NCBI GenBank assembly: GCA_963696625.1
Contig: CAVOKZ010000011.1
Location: 1 to 11,531 of the forward strand
Origin: JAWVFN01 sp963696625
GTDB lineage: Bacteria > Actinomycetota > Thermoleophilia > Solirubrobacterales > 70-9
Length of the DNA stretch: 11,531 bases
Direction of reading: 5' to 3'
Positions 1-5,609 of the stretch are shown here, piece after piece. The translations under genes were made by a program, and so were the position numbers. The notes beneath the pieces are model-generated. The model was not told the DNA's origin and did no database searches. It saw nothing but the letters and a program-made list of their open reading frames with translations. Position 1 is the first letter of the stretch, and every line of letters begins with the position of its first letter.

Positions 1-1
1 C

Positions 2-643
2 GCATACGCGGCGGAGGTCCCCGTGGCGATCTACCCGTTCACCAGCCCCGCCGACGCGGCGCTGTTCAGCAAGGTCAAGGGCGGCAAGTGCAGCCGCAAG
101 CCGACGGGCGGGGCGCTCTCGATCAAGCTCGGCTCGGACTCGAGCGAGTGCGCCTACCGCAGCTCGGTGATCGCCGATTCCTCGGAGACCTCACCGAGCT
201 TCGACCTCAGCGCCAACGCGACCTACAGCGCCAAGACGCCTTCGAACCTGAAGAACAAGCTCTACACGGCGCTGCTCACGCGGGCGAGCGCCAACGAGCA
301 CTACGAGCTGCGGGTCGTGCCGGCCAAGCAGCGCTGGATCCTGCTCCGCGATCCGTCCGGTCCCGGCCCCGAGGCCCAGCTCAAGAGCGGCGCGGCCAAG
401 TTCATCAAGGTCAATCCCGCGAAGCCGAACGCGTTGCGCCTGCGGACCTTCGCGATCGCGGGCGGCGTCTCGGTGATCGCCCAGATCAACGGCAAGACGG
501 TCTATTCGGTGGTCGACAGCTCGCCCCAGCCCCCGGCCGGGAAGTTCAACGAGATCGCTGTCGGCAGCAAGTCGGGCTCCGTCGCATCGGGGATGGTCGG
601 TCTCTTCGACGACGTCTCGATCCGCATCCCGATGCCCGCTTAG
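2..643 (+). CDS. LamG-like beta-sandwich protein, 3' part only
   Basis: The frame is open to the left edge (codons from base 2 read AYAAEVP before a GTG at 23), so I treat this as the C-terminal part of a longer protein, not a gene starting at 23. I do not recognise the family. The visible 213 or so residues look like a concanavalin/LamG or DUF1080-like jelly roll: a YELRVVP strand, then WILLRDPSG, then NALRLRTFAIAGG, a QINGKTVYSVVD strand and a closing GLFDDVSIRIP strand. This order (ligand-free beta strands, 'NG' hairpin, final 'DDV.I' strand) is typical of such folds and often means sugar or surface binding, but no active-site residues can be named. The missing N-terminus could carry an export signal or an enzymatic domain. 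It ends 13 bases before a palindromic repeat that may also serve as its terminator. Confidence 0.6.
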   Translation, partial: AYAAEVPVAIYPFTSPADAALFSKVKGGKCSRKPTGGALSIKLGSDSSECAYRSSVIADSSETSPSFDLSANATYSAKTPSNLKNKLYTALLTRASANEHYELRVVPAKQRWILLRDPSGPGPEAQLKSGAAKFIKVNPAKPNALRLRTFAIAGGVSVIAQINGKTVYSVVDSSPQPPAGKFNEIAVGSKSGSVASGMVGLFDDVSIRIPMPA

Positions 644-656
644 GCGTGGATCCTGA

Positions 657-684
657 TCGGGGACAGGCTGAAGCCTTTCCCCGA
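657..684 (+). repeat. Palindromic repeat, copy 1, upstream of clpS
   Basis: Near-perfect inverted repeat: arms TCGGGGA (657-663) and TCCCCGA (678-684), a C/T mismatch, then inner arms AGGCT/AGCCT around a GA centre. It shares 23 of 28 positions with the element at 2610-2641 read on the minus strand, including the mismatch and the CTGAAG centre. It lies 13 bases after the upstream stop and 18 before clpS. There is no T-run, so a classical intrinsic terminator is unlikely; a dispersed REP-like repeat or an operator fits better. Confidence 0.75.
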
Positions 685-690
685 CCGAGT

Positions 691-696
691 TAACAT
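691..696 (+). promoter_or_regulatory. Candidate -10 box of a leaderless clpS promoter
   Basis: TAACAT, part of GTTAACAT, matches the actinobacterial TAnnnT -10 pattern. It ends 6 bases before the clpS ATG, so transcription would start at or next to the start codon. No Shine-Dalgarno sequence is visible there, which agrees with a leaderless message. The same GTTAAC(A/T)T at the same spacing precedes the multicopper oxidase gene. Confidence 0.45.
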
Positions 697-702
697 CCGC
701 CC

Positions 703-993
703 ATGTCGACCACCACGGTGGAACGGCCACGATCGGTAGGGCCCGGATCGGACCTCGGCGGCAACTGGCTCGTGATCGTCCGCAACGACGACCACAACAC
801 CTTCGATCACGTCGCCCAGAGCCTCGCGCGGGTGATCCCCGGCGTCAGCGTGCAGAAGGGCTTCGCGATCGCCGACCAGATCCACAACTCCGGCCAGGCG
901 CTCGTCTGGACCGGCCCCAAGGAGCCGGCCGAGCACTACTGGGAGCAGCTCTCGGACGCCGGCCTGACGATGGCCCCGCTCGAGCAGCACTAG
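703..993 (+). CDS. clpS: ATP-dependent Clp protease adaptor ClpS
   Basis: A 96-residue protein of normal ClpS length. ClpS binds the N-domain of the ClpA/ClpC unfoldase and delivers substrates with destabilising N-terminal residues (N-end rule) to ClpP in the cytoplasm. The core starts at WLVIVRNDDHNTFDHV: N28-D29-D30 matches the conserved NDD at the start of the substrate pocket. The helix with QIHNSGQALVWTG follows, with H61 at the conserved 'VH..G' position. The end, AEHYWEQLSDAGLTMAPLEQ, matches the 'AE....l...gl...lE' tail of the family. The first 20 residues are a variable, probably disordered extension. ATG 703 is chosen because a -10-like box sits 6 bases upstream and no ribosome binding site is seen. 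It converges on the ABM-protein gene with a 13-base gap. Actinobacterial ClpS proteins diverge strongly from E. coli, but the motif order makes this call fairly safe. Confidence 0.88.
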   Translation: MSTTTVERPRSVGPGSDLGGNWLVIVRNDDHNTFDHVAQSLARVIPGVSVQKGFAIADQIHNSGQALVWTGPKEPAEHYWEQLSDAGLTMAPLEQH

Positions 994-1006
994 CGGCGCC
1001 GAGAGG

Positions 1007-1300
1007 TCAGCTGCCGGCTACGGGGGTGTGCCAGACGGGGAGGAGGAGCTTGCCGACGTAGTCGATCGCGTCGGCGCGGGCCGCGGTGACCTCGTCGGAG
1101 TACCAGTAGCGCTCGAAGTCGGCGCGGTCCTCCCACACCGTGGTCTGGCGGAAGAGCAGTGGGTCCTCGACCGAGCGGGTCAGCTCCCAGCTTTTGGCGC
1201 CGAAGGAGAGGGCGCGGGCGGCGGCGGGCTCCCAGATCTCGAAGAAGCGCTCGGCGCGCCACGGGGTGACGTGGAAGTCGATGACGTTGTGCTCGGTCAT
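1007..1300 (-). CDS. Antibiotic biosynthesis monooxygenase (ABM) domain protein
   Basis: 97 residues with the dimeric alpha/beta-barrel (ferredoxin-like) pattern of ABM proteins. A first strand NVIDFHV leads into a helix with RFFEIWEPAAARAL. The strand-turn segment SWELTRSVEDPLLFRQTTVWED follows, with W58 near the end of the second half. Helix RADFERYWYSDEVTAARADAI is next, then a last strand LLLPVWHTP. Family members include cofactor-free quinone-forming monooxygenases, but many small stand-alone members have unknown substrates, so the reaction cannot be named. It lies 28 bases downstream of the crotonyl-CoA carboxylase/reductase gene on the same strand and is probably cotranscribed with it. 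The ATG at 1300 is preceded by AAAGGGG and GAGGG purine runs, which give only weak ribosome-binding support. Confidence 0.75.
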   Translation of the reverse strand: MTEHNVIDFHVTPWRAERFFEIWEPAAARALSFGAKSWELTRSVEDPLLFRQTTVWEDRADFERYWYSDEVTAARADAIDYVGKLLLPVWHTPVAGS

Positions 1301-1328
1301 GCCCTCAACCCCTTTCTACGGAGTGCGC

Positions 1329-2585
1329 TCACGCGCCAACCTCGGCCCTGATGGCACCTGGCCCTTCCCCGGTCTTGCCCTCCTCCTCGGAGGTGGCGCC
1401 GACGAGGATCGAGATCTTGCCCGCGTGCTTGTTCTCGTGGAGCAGCTGGTGGGCGTCGGCGACTCCGTCGAAGCCCATCACCTTCCACAGCACCGGCTGG
1501 ACCTTGCCCTCGGCCACCAGCTGGTTGGCGCGCATGCACTCATAGGCGTTGGCGAAGTGCGAGCCGATGATCTGCTTCTGCTTCATCCACAGGTAGCGGA
1601 CGTCGAAGTCGAGCGTGTAGCCCGAGGTGGCGCCGCAGATCACGACCTTGCCGAACGGCTTGACCGTGAACACCGAGGTCGGGAAGGTGGCCTGGCCGAC
1701 GTGCTCGAAGACGATGTCGGGGGCGTCGCCGAGGATGGTCTTGACCTGCTTGGCGAAGGCGCGCGACTCCTTGAAGCGCGCCTTCTCCTCGTCGGGCGTC
1801 TCTCCGCCCCTGCGCATCATCCCGGCGAATTCGTTGCGGTCGATGTAGTCGACGGCGCCGAGGCGCTTGACCAGCTCGCCCTTGTCGGCCGAGGAGACGA
1901 CGCCGACCGCGTTGGCGCCGGCCGCCTTGCAGAGCTGCACCGCGAAGACCCCGAGGCCGCCGGCGGCGCCCCAGATCAGCACGTTGTGGCCGGGCTGGAG
2001 CTTGCACTGGTCCATCAGCATCCGGTAGGCCGTGAAGTACGTCAGCCCGTAGGCCGAGGACTCGGCCCACGAGAGGTTCTTGGGCTTCGGCAGAAGCTGT
2101 TGTGCCTGGACCTTGGTGAACTGGGCGAAGCTGCCCCAGGTCGTCTCGTAGCCCCAGATCTTCTGCGACGGCGCCGCGAGGGGATCCAGCCCGTGAACCT
2201 CGACGTCCTCGTACGAGGCCTGGTTGCAGTGGATCACGACCTCGTCGCCGGGCTGCCACTTGGTCACGCCCTCGCCGACCTTCCAAACGACGCCGGAGCC
2301 GTCGGAGCCGCCGATGTGGTGGCCGAACTCCTCGTGGTCGCCGTAGCCGAACACCGAGACCGGCTTGCCCAGCGCCGCCCAGACGTTGTTGAAGTTGACG
2401 CCGGCGGCCATCACCCGCACGATCACCTCGAAGGCGCCGGGCTCGGGAACGTCCACCTCCTCGACCTGGAAAGCGTCCTTGGGCTCGCCCTCGCGCTCGG
2501 GGCGAATCACCCACGCCGCCATCTTGGCGGGCAGCTCTCCGGGTTCGACCTCGAGCTTCGAAAGTTCAGCGATATCTACAGCCAC
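1329..2585 (-). CDS. ccr: Crotonyl-CoA carboxylase/reductase
   Basis: 418 residues, near the usual family length. It is an NADPH-dependent MDR enzyme that reductively carboxylates crotonyl-CoA to ethylmalonyl-CoA, used in the ethylmalonyl-CoA pathway or to supply polyketide extender units. The N-terminal half is the GroES-like domain, with the CCR-typical AGVNFNNVWAALG segment (N64-N67) near the CO2-pocket Asn. IWGYETTWGSFAQF puts Glu147 at the conserved active-site Glu. The Rossmann domain begins with GAAGGLG (206-212). GSHFANAYEC places His343 at the catalytic or CO2-binding His. The GTG start at 2585 is supported by GAAGGAG four bases upstream. The upstream gap holds two palindromes, one 24 bases from the start. 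The ABM-protein gene follows. No methylmalonyl or ethylmalonyl mutase, epimerase or polyketide gene is in the window, so which pathway it serves cannot be decided. Confidence 0.93.
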   Translation of the reverse strand: MAVDIAELSKLEVEPGELPAKMAAWVIRPEREGEPKDAFQVEEVDVPEPGAFEVIVRVMAAGVNFNNVWAALGKPVSVFGYGDHEEFGHHIGGSDGSGVVWKVGEGVTKWQPGDEVVIHCNQASYEDVEVHGLDPLAAPSQKIWGYETTWGSFAQFTKVQAQQLLPKPKNLSWAESSAYGLTYFTAYRMLMDQCKLQPGHNVLIWGAAGGLGVFAVQLCKAAGANAVGVVSSADKGELVKRLGAVDYIDRNEFAGMMRRGGETPDEEKARFKESRAFAKQVKTILGDAPDIVFEHVGQATFPTSVFTVKPFGKVVICGATSGYTLDFDVRYLWMKQKQIIGSHFANAYECMRANQLVAEGKVQPVLWKVMGFDGVADAHQLLHENKHAGKISILVGATSEEEGKTGEGPGAIRAEVGA

Positions 2586-2589
2586 CTGG

Positions 2590-2596
2590 CTCCTTC
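2590..2596 (-). promoter_or_regulatory. Shine-Dalgarno site of ccr
   Basis: On the minus strand GAAGGAG lies 4 bases before the GTG at 2585. It supports this GTG as the start and contrasts with clpS, ygfZ and the oxidase gene, which show no such site. Confidence 0.65.
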
Positions 2597-2609
2597 GTCT
2601 AGTTGTGGC

Positions 2610-2641
2610 GACCGGGGAAGGACTTCAGTCTGTCCCCGGTC
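2610..2641 (-). repeat. Palindromic repeat, copy 2, upstream of ccr
   Basis: A 32-bp inverted repeat with perfect 9-bp outer arms, GACCGGGGA (2610-2618) and TCCCCGGTC (2633-2641), one mismatch, and inner 5-bp arms (one G-T wobble as read on +) around a 2-base centre. Read on the minus strand it aligns with copy 1 (657-684) at 23 of 28 positions. The outermost pair differs as C-G versus T-A and an inner pair as A-T versus G-C, so pairing is kept. It lies between divergent genes, so it cannot be a terminator for either. Confidence 0.78.
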
Positions 2642-2681
2642 ATCAACCGAGCCCGAATCCTAACCGGAGCCGCTGGGCTCA

Positions 2682-2722
2682 GCCAGTCTGGCGTTCGCGT
2701 CGCCGATGCGAACCAGGCTGGC
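2682..2722 (+). repeat. Long imperfect hairpin in the ccr / nuclease-like gene intergenic region
   Basis: A 41-base inverted repeat able to form about 18 base pairs. The outer stem GCCAG/CTGGC (2682-2686 with 2718-2722) is continued by CTG/CAG. A 2-base bulge (2691-2692) follows, then a 9-bp inner stem, GTTCGCGTC (2693-2701) with GATGCGAAC (2705-2713), including one G-T pair, around a GCC loop. It is unrelated in sequence to the repeat at 2610-2641. No T-run or tRNA features are seen. It could be a 5' leader structure, an operator, or another dispersed repeat. Confidence 0.6.
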
Positions 2723-2732
2723 GAAATCCCAA

Positions 2733-2750
2733 ACCTGTGAGACCTGTCAG
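2733..2750 (+). repeat. Tandem 9-mer ACCTGTGAG / ACCTGTCAG
   Basis: Two adjacent 9-base units differing at one position, ACCTGTGAG (2733-2741) and ACCTGTCAG (2742-2750). They lie 20-38 bases upstream of the TAGCTT box of the nuclease-like gene, where an activator or repressor could bind. This rests on sequence pattern alone. Confidence 0.3.
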
Positions 2751-2770
2751 ATCGCGTCCGGGGCCGCGAC

Positions 2771-2776
2771 TAGCTT
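2771..2776 (+). promoter_or_regulatory. Candidate -10 box of the nuclease-like gene
   Basis: TAGCTT fits TAnnnT and ends 11 bases before the ATG at 2788, giving an expected leader of only a few bases. No good -35 box or Shine-Dalgarno sequence is visible, so this is a weak call. Confidence 0.3.
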
Positions 2777-2787
2777 TGCAGGCTCCC

Positions 2788-4122
2788 ATGGAAGCGTCCG
2801 AGAGACCACAACTTCCGCTCGATCCCGGCGACACCGAAGCTTCGGTGCGCGTCGTCGAGGACCAGATCAGGATCGAGAACCTCGAGATCACCGACGAGCA
2901 GACGGCCCGCGTCGTGCGCGAACGCGCCGAGACCGGCGAGAAGCCGGCCCGCACCGTGCGGCGCGCGATCGAGATCGGCGCCCGCGTCCTCGACCGCGAG
3001 GACACGGCGGTCGAGGTCGACTACGTGCGCCGCGAGTTCGAGCACCTGCAGAGCGCCCAGCGCGAGACGATCGAGAAGCACAACCAAGAGGCGGTCGAGC
3101 GGATCGAGGAGAACCTGCAGAAGGCGATCGGTGACGGCGAGGCCCCCGGTGCCCTCGGCGCGGCGCTCGACTCGCACAGCGGCGAGCTCGCCGAGCTGAT
3201 CGCCGAGACCTTCGGCGAGGACCGCGAGGGCGCCGTTCAGGCGCAGATCCGGCGCTTGCTCGAGGAGCGCGACGAGCAGTTCCTCCAGCGCCTCTCGGCC
3301 GACGACGAGCGCAACCCGCTCGGGCCGATGCTCGCGAGCCTGCGCAACTGGACCAAGGAGCGCAAGGCCGATCAGGACGCCCGCGACGAGAAGCTCGAGT
3401 CGAAGCTCGACGAGCTGATGACGACGATCGCCGAGGCCTCGGGGCTCGAGCAGGGCCGCGAGGCGCTCGAGGAGGCCGAAGGGGCCGGCACCCGCAAGGG
3501 CCGCAGCTTCGAGGAGCGCGTCAGCGCCGCGATCGAGCGGGTGGCGATGAGCCGCGGCGACGCCGCGCGCCCAACCGGCGACGAGCCCGGTGCCGGCGGC
3601 TCGAAGAAGGGCGACGTCGTGGTCGAGATCGGCGCCGCCGAGGGTGCTTCGCAGGGCCGCATCGTGTTCGAGGTCAAGGACTCGCGCCTCAGCCGCCCCA
3701 AGGCCTGGGAGGAGCTGAACGGGGCGCTCGAGGCGCGGGTCGCCTCGTTCGCGGTTCTCGTCGTCGCCGGTGAGGCCAACATGCCGCCCGACCGCGAGCA
3801 GTTGCACGAGTACGAGGGCAACAAGCTGATTGTCGCCGTCGATCCCGAGGAGCCCGACGACGTCGCGCTCGACGTCGCCTACCGCTTCGCGCGGCTGCGG
3901 GTGCTGCTCGCGAGCGAGTCCGACCTCGCGGTCGATGCCGGCGGCGTCCGCGACGCCGCCGCCGAGGCGCGCGCCGCGCTCGACGCGCTGAAGGCGATCA
4001 AGTCGTCGATGACCAAGGCGACGAACAACGTCGAGCAGGCCAAGGCCGCGGTAGAGGCGATGGTCGGCGTCGTGCTCGAGCGCCTCGAGCGCATCGAGTC
4101 GCTGGTCGAACAGAAGCCTTGA
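2788..4122 (+). CDS. Uncharacterised coiled-coil protein with PD-(D/E)xK nuclease-like core
   Basis: 444 residues, no named family recognised. Three regions are visible. An N-terminal part (1-235) is rich in Glu, Arg, Lys and Leu, with probable coiled coil around 75-115 and 190-235. A compact alpha/beta core follows (about 236-375). A second charged helical or coiled-coil tail spans 385-444. The core has the order expected of a PD-(D/E)xK fold: a helix with FEERV (E242), the strand KKGDVVVEI (D276), then the strand RIVFEVKDS with E295-x-K297. A helix and the strand FAVLVVAG come next. RmuC and DUF2130 proteins combine coiled coil with a similar nuclease core, so a DNA repair, recombination or defence role is possible, but this is inference. 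There is no signal peptide or membrane segment, so it should be cytoplasmic. The frame is open well upstream, but ATG 2788 suits the composition and the TAGCTT box. It converges on the lipoprotein gene, 11 bases apart. Confidence 0.72.
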   Translation: MEASERPQLPLDPGDTEASVRVVEDQIRIENLEITDEQTARVVRERAETGEKPARTVRRAIEIGARVLDREDTAVEVDYVRREFEHLQSAQRETIEKHNQEAVERIEENLQKAIGDGEAPGALGAALDSHSGELAELIAETFGEDREGAVQAQIRRLLEERDEQFLQRLSADDERNPLGPMLASLRNWTKERKADQDARDEKLESKLDELMTTIAEASGLEQGREALEEAEGAGTRKGRSFEERVSAAIERVAMSRGDAARPTGDEPGAGGSKKGDVVVEIGAAEGASQGRIVFEVKDSRLSRPKAWEELNGALEARVASFAVLVVAGEANMPPDREQLHEYEGNKLIVAVDPEEPDDVALDVAYRFARLRVLLASESDLAVDAGGVRDAAAEARAALDALKAIKSSMTKATNNVEQAKAAVEAMVGVVLERLERIESLVEQKP

Positions 4123-4133
4123 TCAGATAACCG

Positions 4134-4541
4134 CTAGGGAAGCAGCAGTTCGTTCTGGGCCGAGGGGCGCTCGGCGCCGACCCGGATCTCGAAGGGCTTG
4201 ATCGAGTCCTTGCGATAGACGCCGGCTTTGTAGGTGCCGGTCTCCATCGGCACATTGAAGGTCGTGTTGCCGTTGGCCGGGATCGGCTCGCTGGTCTCCT
4301 CGGTCGGGCCGGCCAGGGCGAAGGTGGCTTCGTCGGAGGAGTTGTTGGCGATCGTGAAGTTGACGAGGCCGGCGCCGAAGGCGGAGGGGGAGATCTCGAC
4401 GGCCGCGTCGGTGATCTCGACGGTCGCCTCGAGCGGGGCCGCGGGCCGCGGGTCGTTGGCGAAATCGTCGCTGCCGCAGCCGGCGAGCGCGACAAGCGCG
4501 ACGGCGGCCAGTACCACGCCTGTGCTCCTCCACAGAGACAT
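4134..4541 (-). CDS. Small secreted lipoprotein, cupredoxin-like fold without copper ligands
   Basis: 135 residues. A short positive N-terminus and hydrophobic stretch lead to the lipobox LAGC with Cys22, so it should be lipid-anchored on the outer face of the membrane. The rest (about 38-122) reads as an all-beta domain: strand ATVEITDAAVEISPSAF, then LVNFTIANNSSDEATFAL, a loop, NTTFNVPMETGTYKAGVY and a final PFEIRVG strand. This order resembles cupredoxin-like domains. The mature part has no His and no Cys besides the anchored one, so a type 1 copper site cannot form; the role is more likely structural or ligand-binding. The ATG lies 11 bases after the ygfZ stop on the same strand, so the two are probably cotranscribed. 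No clear ribosome binding site is seen, which suggests translation follows from ygfZ. Confidence 0.72.
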   Translation of the reverse strand: MSLWRSTGVVLAAVALVALAGCGSDDFANDPRPAAPLEATVEITDAAVEISPSAFGAGLVNFTIANNSSDEATFALAGPTEETSEPIPANGNTTFNVPMETGTYKAGVYRKDSIKPFEIRVGAERPSAQNELLLP

Positions 4542-4552
4542 TGGGCGGGAAT

Positions 4553-5521
4553 CTACCCGAACGGCAGGTCGGTGAGGGTGGCCGTGGCGCCGTTGTGGGC
4601 GACGTCGAGTGTGTCGCCGGGCTCGGCCTCGCGGCGGACGACCGCCAGCGCGATCGGGCCGTGGACGGGCGAGAGGCAGGCGGTGCCGATTTCGCCGACG
4701 ACCTTTTCGCCGCGACGGAGCTCGTCGCCGGCCTCCGCCGGCGCGCTCAGCCGCAGCCCGCGCAGGTGGCGGTTCGGCTTTCCCTTGTAGTGGAGCCGGG
4801 CGACGGTCTCCTGGCCGATGTAGCAGCCCTTGGTGAAGCTGACGCCGCGTTCGTCGATCCCGGCCTCGGCGGGGATCGTCGCCGCCGTCATCTCGCGGCC
4901 GAAGCGGGGGCGCCCTGACTCGACGCGGGCGATCTCGGCGGCCGCCTCGGTGATCTCGGCTGCGCCCGAGGAGGCGAGGGCCGAGCGGAGCGCGTCAGCC
5001 TCCTCGGCGCGAACGATCAGGTCGACGCCGAGGTCCGTGCCGACTGCGAGCACGTCGACGCCGTCGCGCCGGAAATGTCGCTGCGAGTGCTCAGGGGTCA
5101 GCGACCCCGTACCGGCGACTTCGTAGGCGGCGGGGCCGAGCAGCGAAACGATCGCCCAGCCGGCGCTCTCGTCGGCCAGCTCGACGTCGCGGCCGATCTT
5201 GTACATGTCGAGATGGGAGCGCAGCGCCTCGGTCGTCTCGGGCTCGGTGTCGATCCAGATCGAGCCGTCGTGGACGCCCGAAAGCCGCAGCACCCGCATG
5301 TCGGCGCGCATGTGGCCCTTGCGGTCGAGCAGCGCGGCGTAGCAGCCGCGGTCGGGCTCGAGCGCCTCGACGTCGTTGGTCAGCTGCCCCTGGAGGTACT
5401 CGGCGGCCTCGGCGCCGTGGACGAGGAGCTTGCCCCGCTCGGAGCGGTCGAGCATCGCGGCCTCCTCGCGCAGGGCGCGGTACTGGCCGTCGAGCTCCAC
5501 TGTGGTCGCCGCCTCGCTCAT
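4553..5521 (-). CDS. ygfZ: YgfZ/GcvT-type folate-binding protein (Fe-S cluster related)
   Basis: 322 residues, usual family length. YgfZ-type proteins resemble the glycine-cleavage T-protein, bind tetrahydrofolate and help maintain certain Fe-S enzymes. The diagnostic signature KGCYIGQE is present at 231-238, with C233 the conserved cysteine. The N-terminal part shows LLVHGAEAAEYLQGQLTNDV, the usual opening 'V.G.DA..fLqgQlTnDv', then GCYAALLDRKGHMRADMRV. After the signature comes HYKGKPNRHLRGLRL, then a C-terminal barrel domain up to GEIGTACLSPVHGPIALAVVRRE. It is not GcvT itself: it lacks the longer length and has the YgfZ signature instead. It starts divergently from the oxidase operon with 88 bases between starts, and heads a minus-strand pair with the lipoprotein gene. 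ATG 5521 is favoured by a TACAAT box 8 bases upstream. Confidence 0.88.
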   Translation of the reverse strand: MSEAATTVELDGQYRALREEAAMLDRSERGKLLVHGAEAAEYLQGQLTNDVEALEPDRGCYAALLDRKGHMRADMRVLRLSGVHDGSIWIDTEPETTEALRSHLDMYKIGRDVELADESAGWAIVSLLGPAAYEVAGTGSLTPEHSQRHFRRDGVDVLAVGTDLGVDLIVRAEEADALRSALASSGAAEITEAAAEIARVESGRPRFGREMTAATIPAEAGIDERGVSFTKGCYIGQETVARLHYKGKPNRHLRGLRLSAPAEAGDELRRGEKVVGEIGTACLSPVHGPIALAVVRREAEPGDTLDVAHNGATATLTDLPFG

Positions 5522-5529
5522 TGCGAGCG

Positions 5530-5535
5530 ATTGTA
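5530..5535 (-). promoter_or_regulatory. Candidate -10 box of ygfZ
   Basis: On the minus strand TACAAT, one base from the TATAAT consensus, ends 8 bases before the ygfZ ATG. Transcription would begin within a base or two of the start codon, and no Shine-Dalgarno sequence is seen, so a leaderless or near-leaderless message is likely. Confidence 0.5.
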
Positions 5536-5573
5536 CGCAGCGCCTCTGCCCGGCGGCTGAATGTTGTCAAGAC

Positions 5574-5589
5574 CAAACTTTCGAGTTTG
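5574..5589 (+). promoter_or_regulatory. Candidate operator in the multicopper oxidase operon promoter
   Basis: The perfect inverted repeat CAAACT-TTCG-AGTTTG is unusually AT-rich for this sequence. If transcription starts at the GTG at 5610, it spans about -36 to -21, where a repressor would block RNA polymerase. The operon encodes an MntR/DtxR-type regulator, so autoregulation is plausible. It does not match the IdeR/DtxR iron-box consensus. Outer GAC/GTC bases extend the symmetry with a 2-base bulge. Confidence 0.4.
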
Positions 5590-5594
5590 TTGTC

Positions 5595-5603
5595 TGTTAA
5601 CTT
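5595..5603 (+). promoter_or_regulatory. Candidate extended -10 promoter of the oxidase operon
   Basis: TGT followed by TAACTT forms an extended -10 element (TGn-TAnnnT) that ends 6 bases before the GTG start, implying a leaderless message. There is no Shine-Dalgarno sequence and no clear -35 box. The inverted repeat at 5574-5589 lies directly upstream. Confidence 0.45.
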
Positions 5604-5609
5604 CCTGCG

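Noticed and set aside
657..684. Simple intrinsic terminator of the first gene
   Set aside because: No T-run follows, and the related copy at 2610-2641 lies between divergent genes where a terminator has no use, so a repeat or regulatory element is a better description.
1140..2663. Long plus-strand open frame (507 codons) opposite ccr
   Set aside because: Antisense to a clear ccr gene with intact catalytic residues; low-complexity Leu/Val/Gly/Asp translation and no motif.
2682..2722. tRNA-like gene suggested by a GTTCG run and hairpin
   Set aside because: There is no cloverleaf: no acceptor stem, anticodon arm or GGTTCRANNCC T-loop at the right spacing.
2365..2787. Upstream in-frame extension of the nuclease-like protein
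   Set aside because: The frame is open but runs through the ccr 5' end on the other strand and through two palindromes; its Ser/Thr/Pro/Arg-rich translation differs from the rest, so ATG 2788 is the better start.
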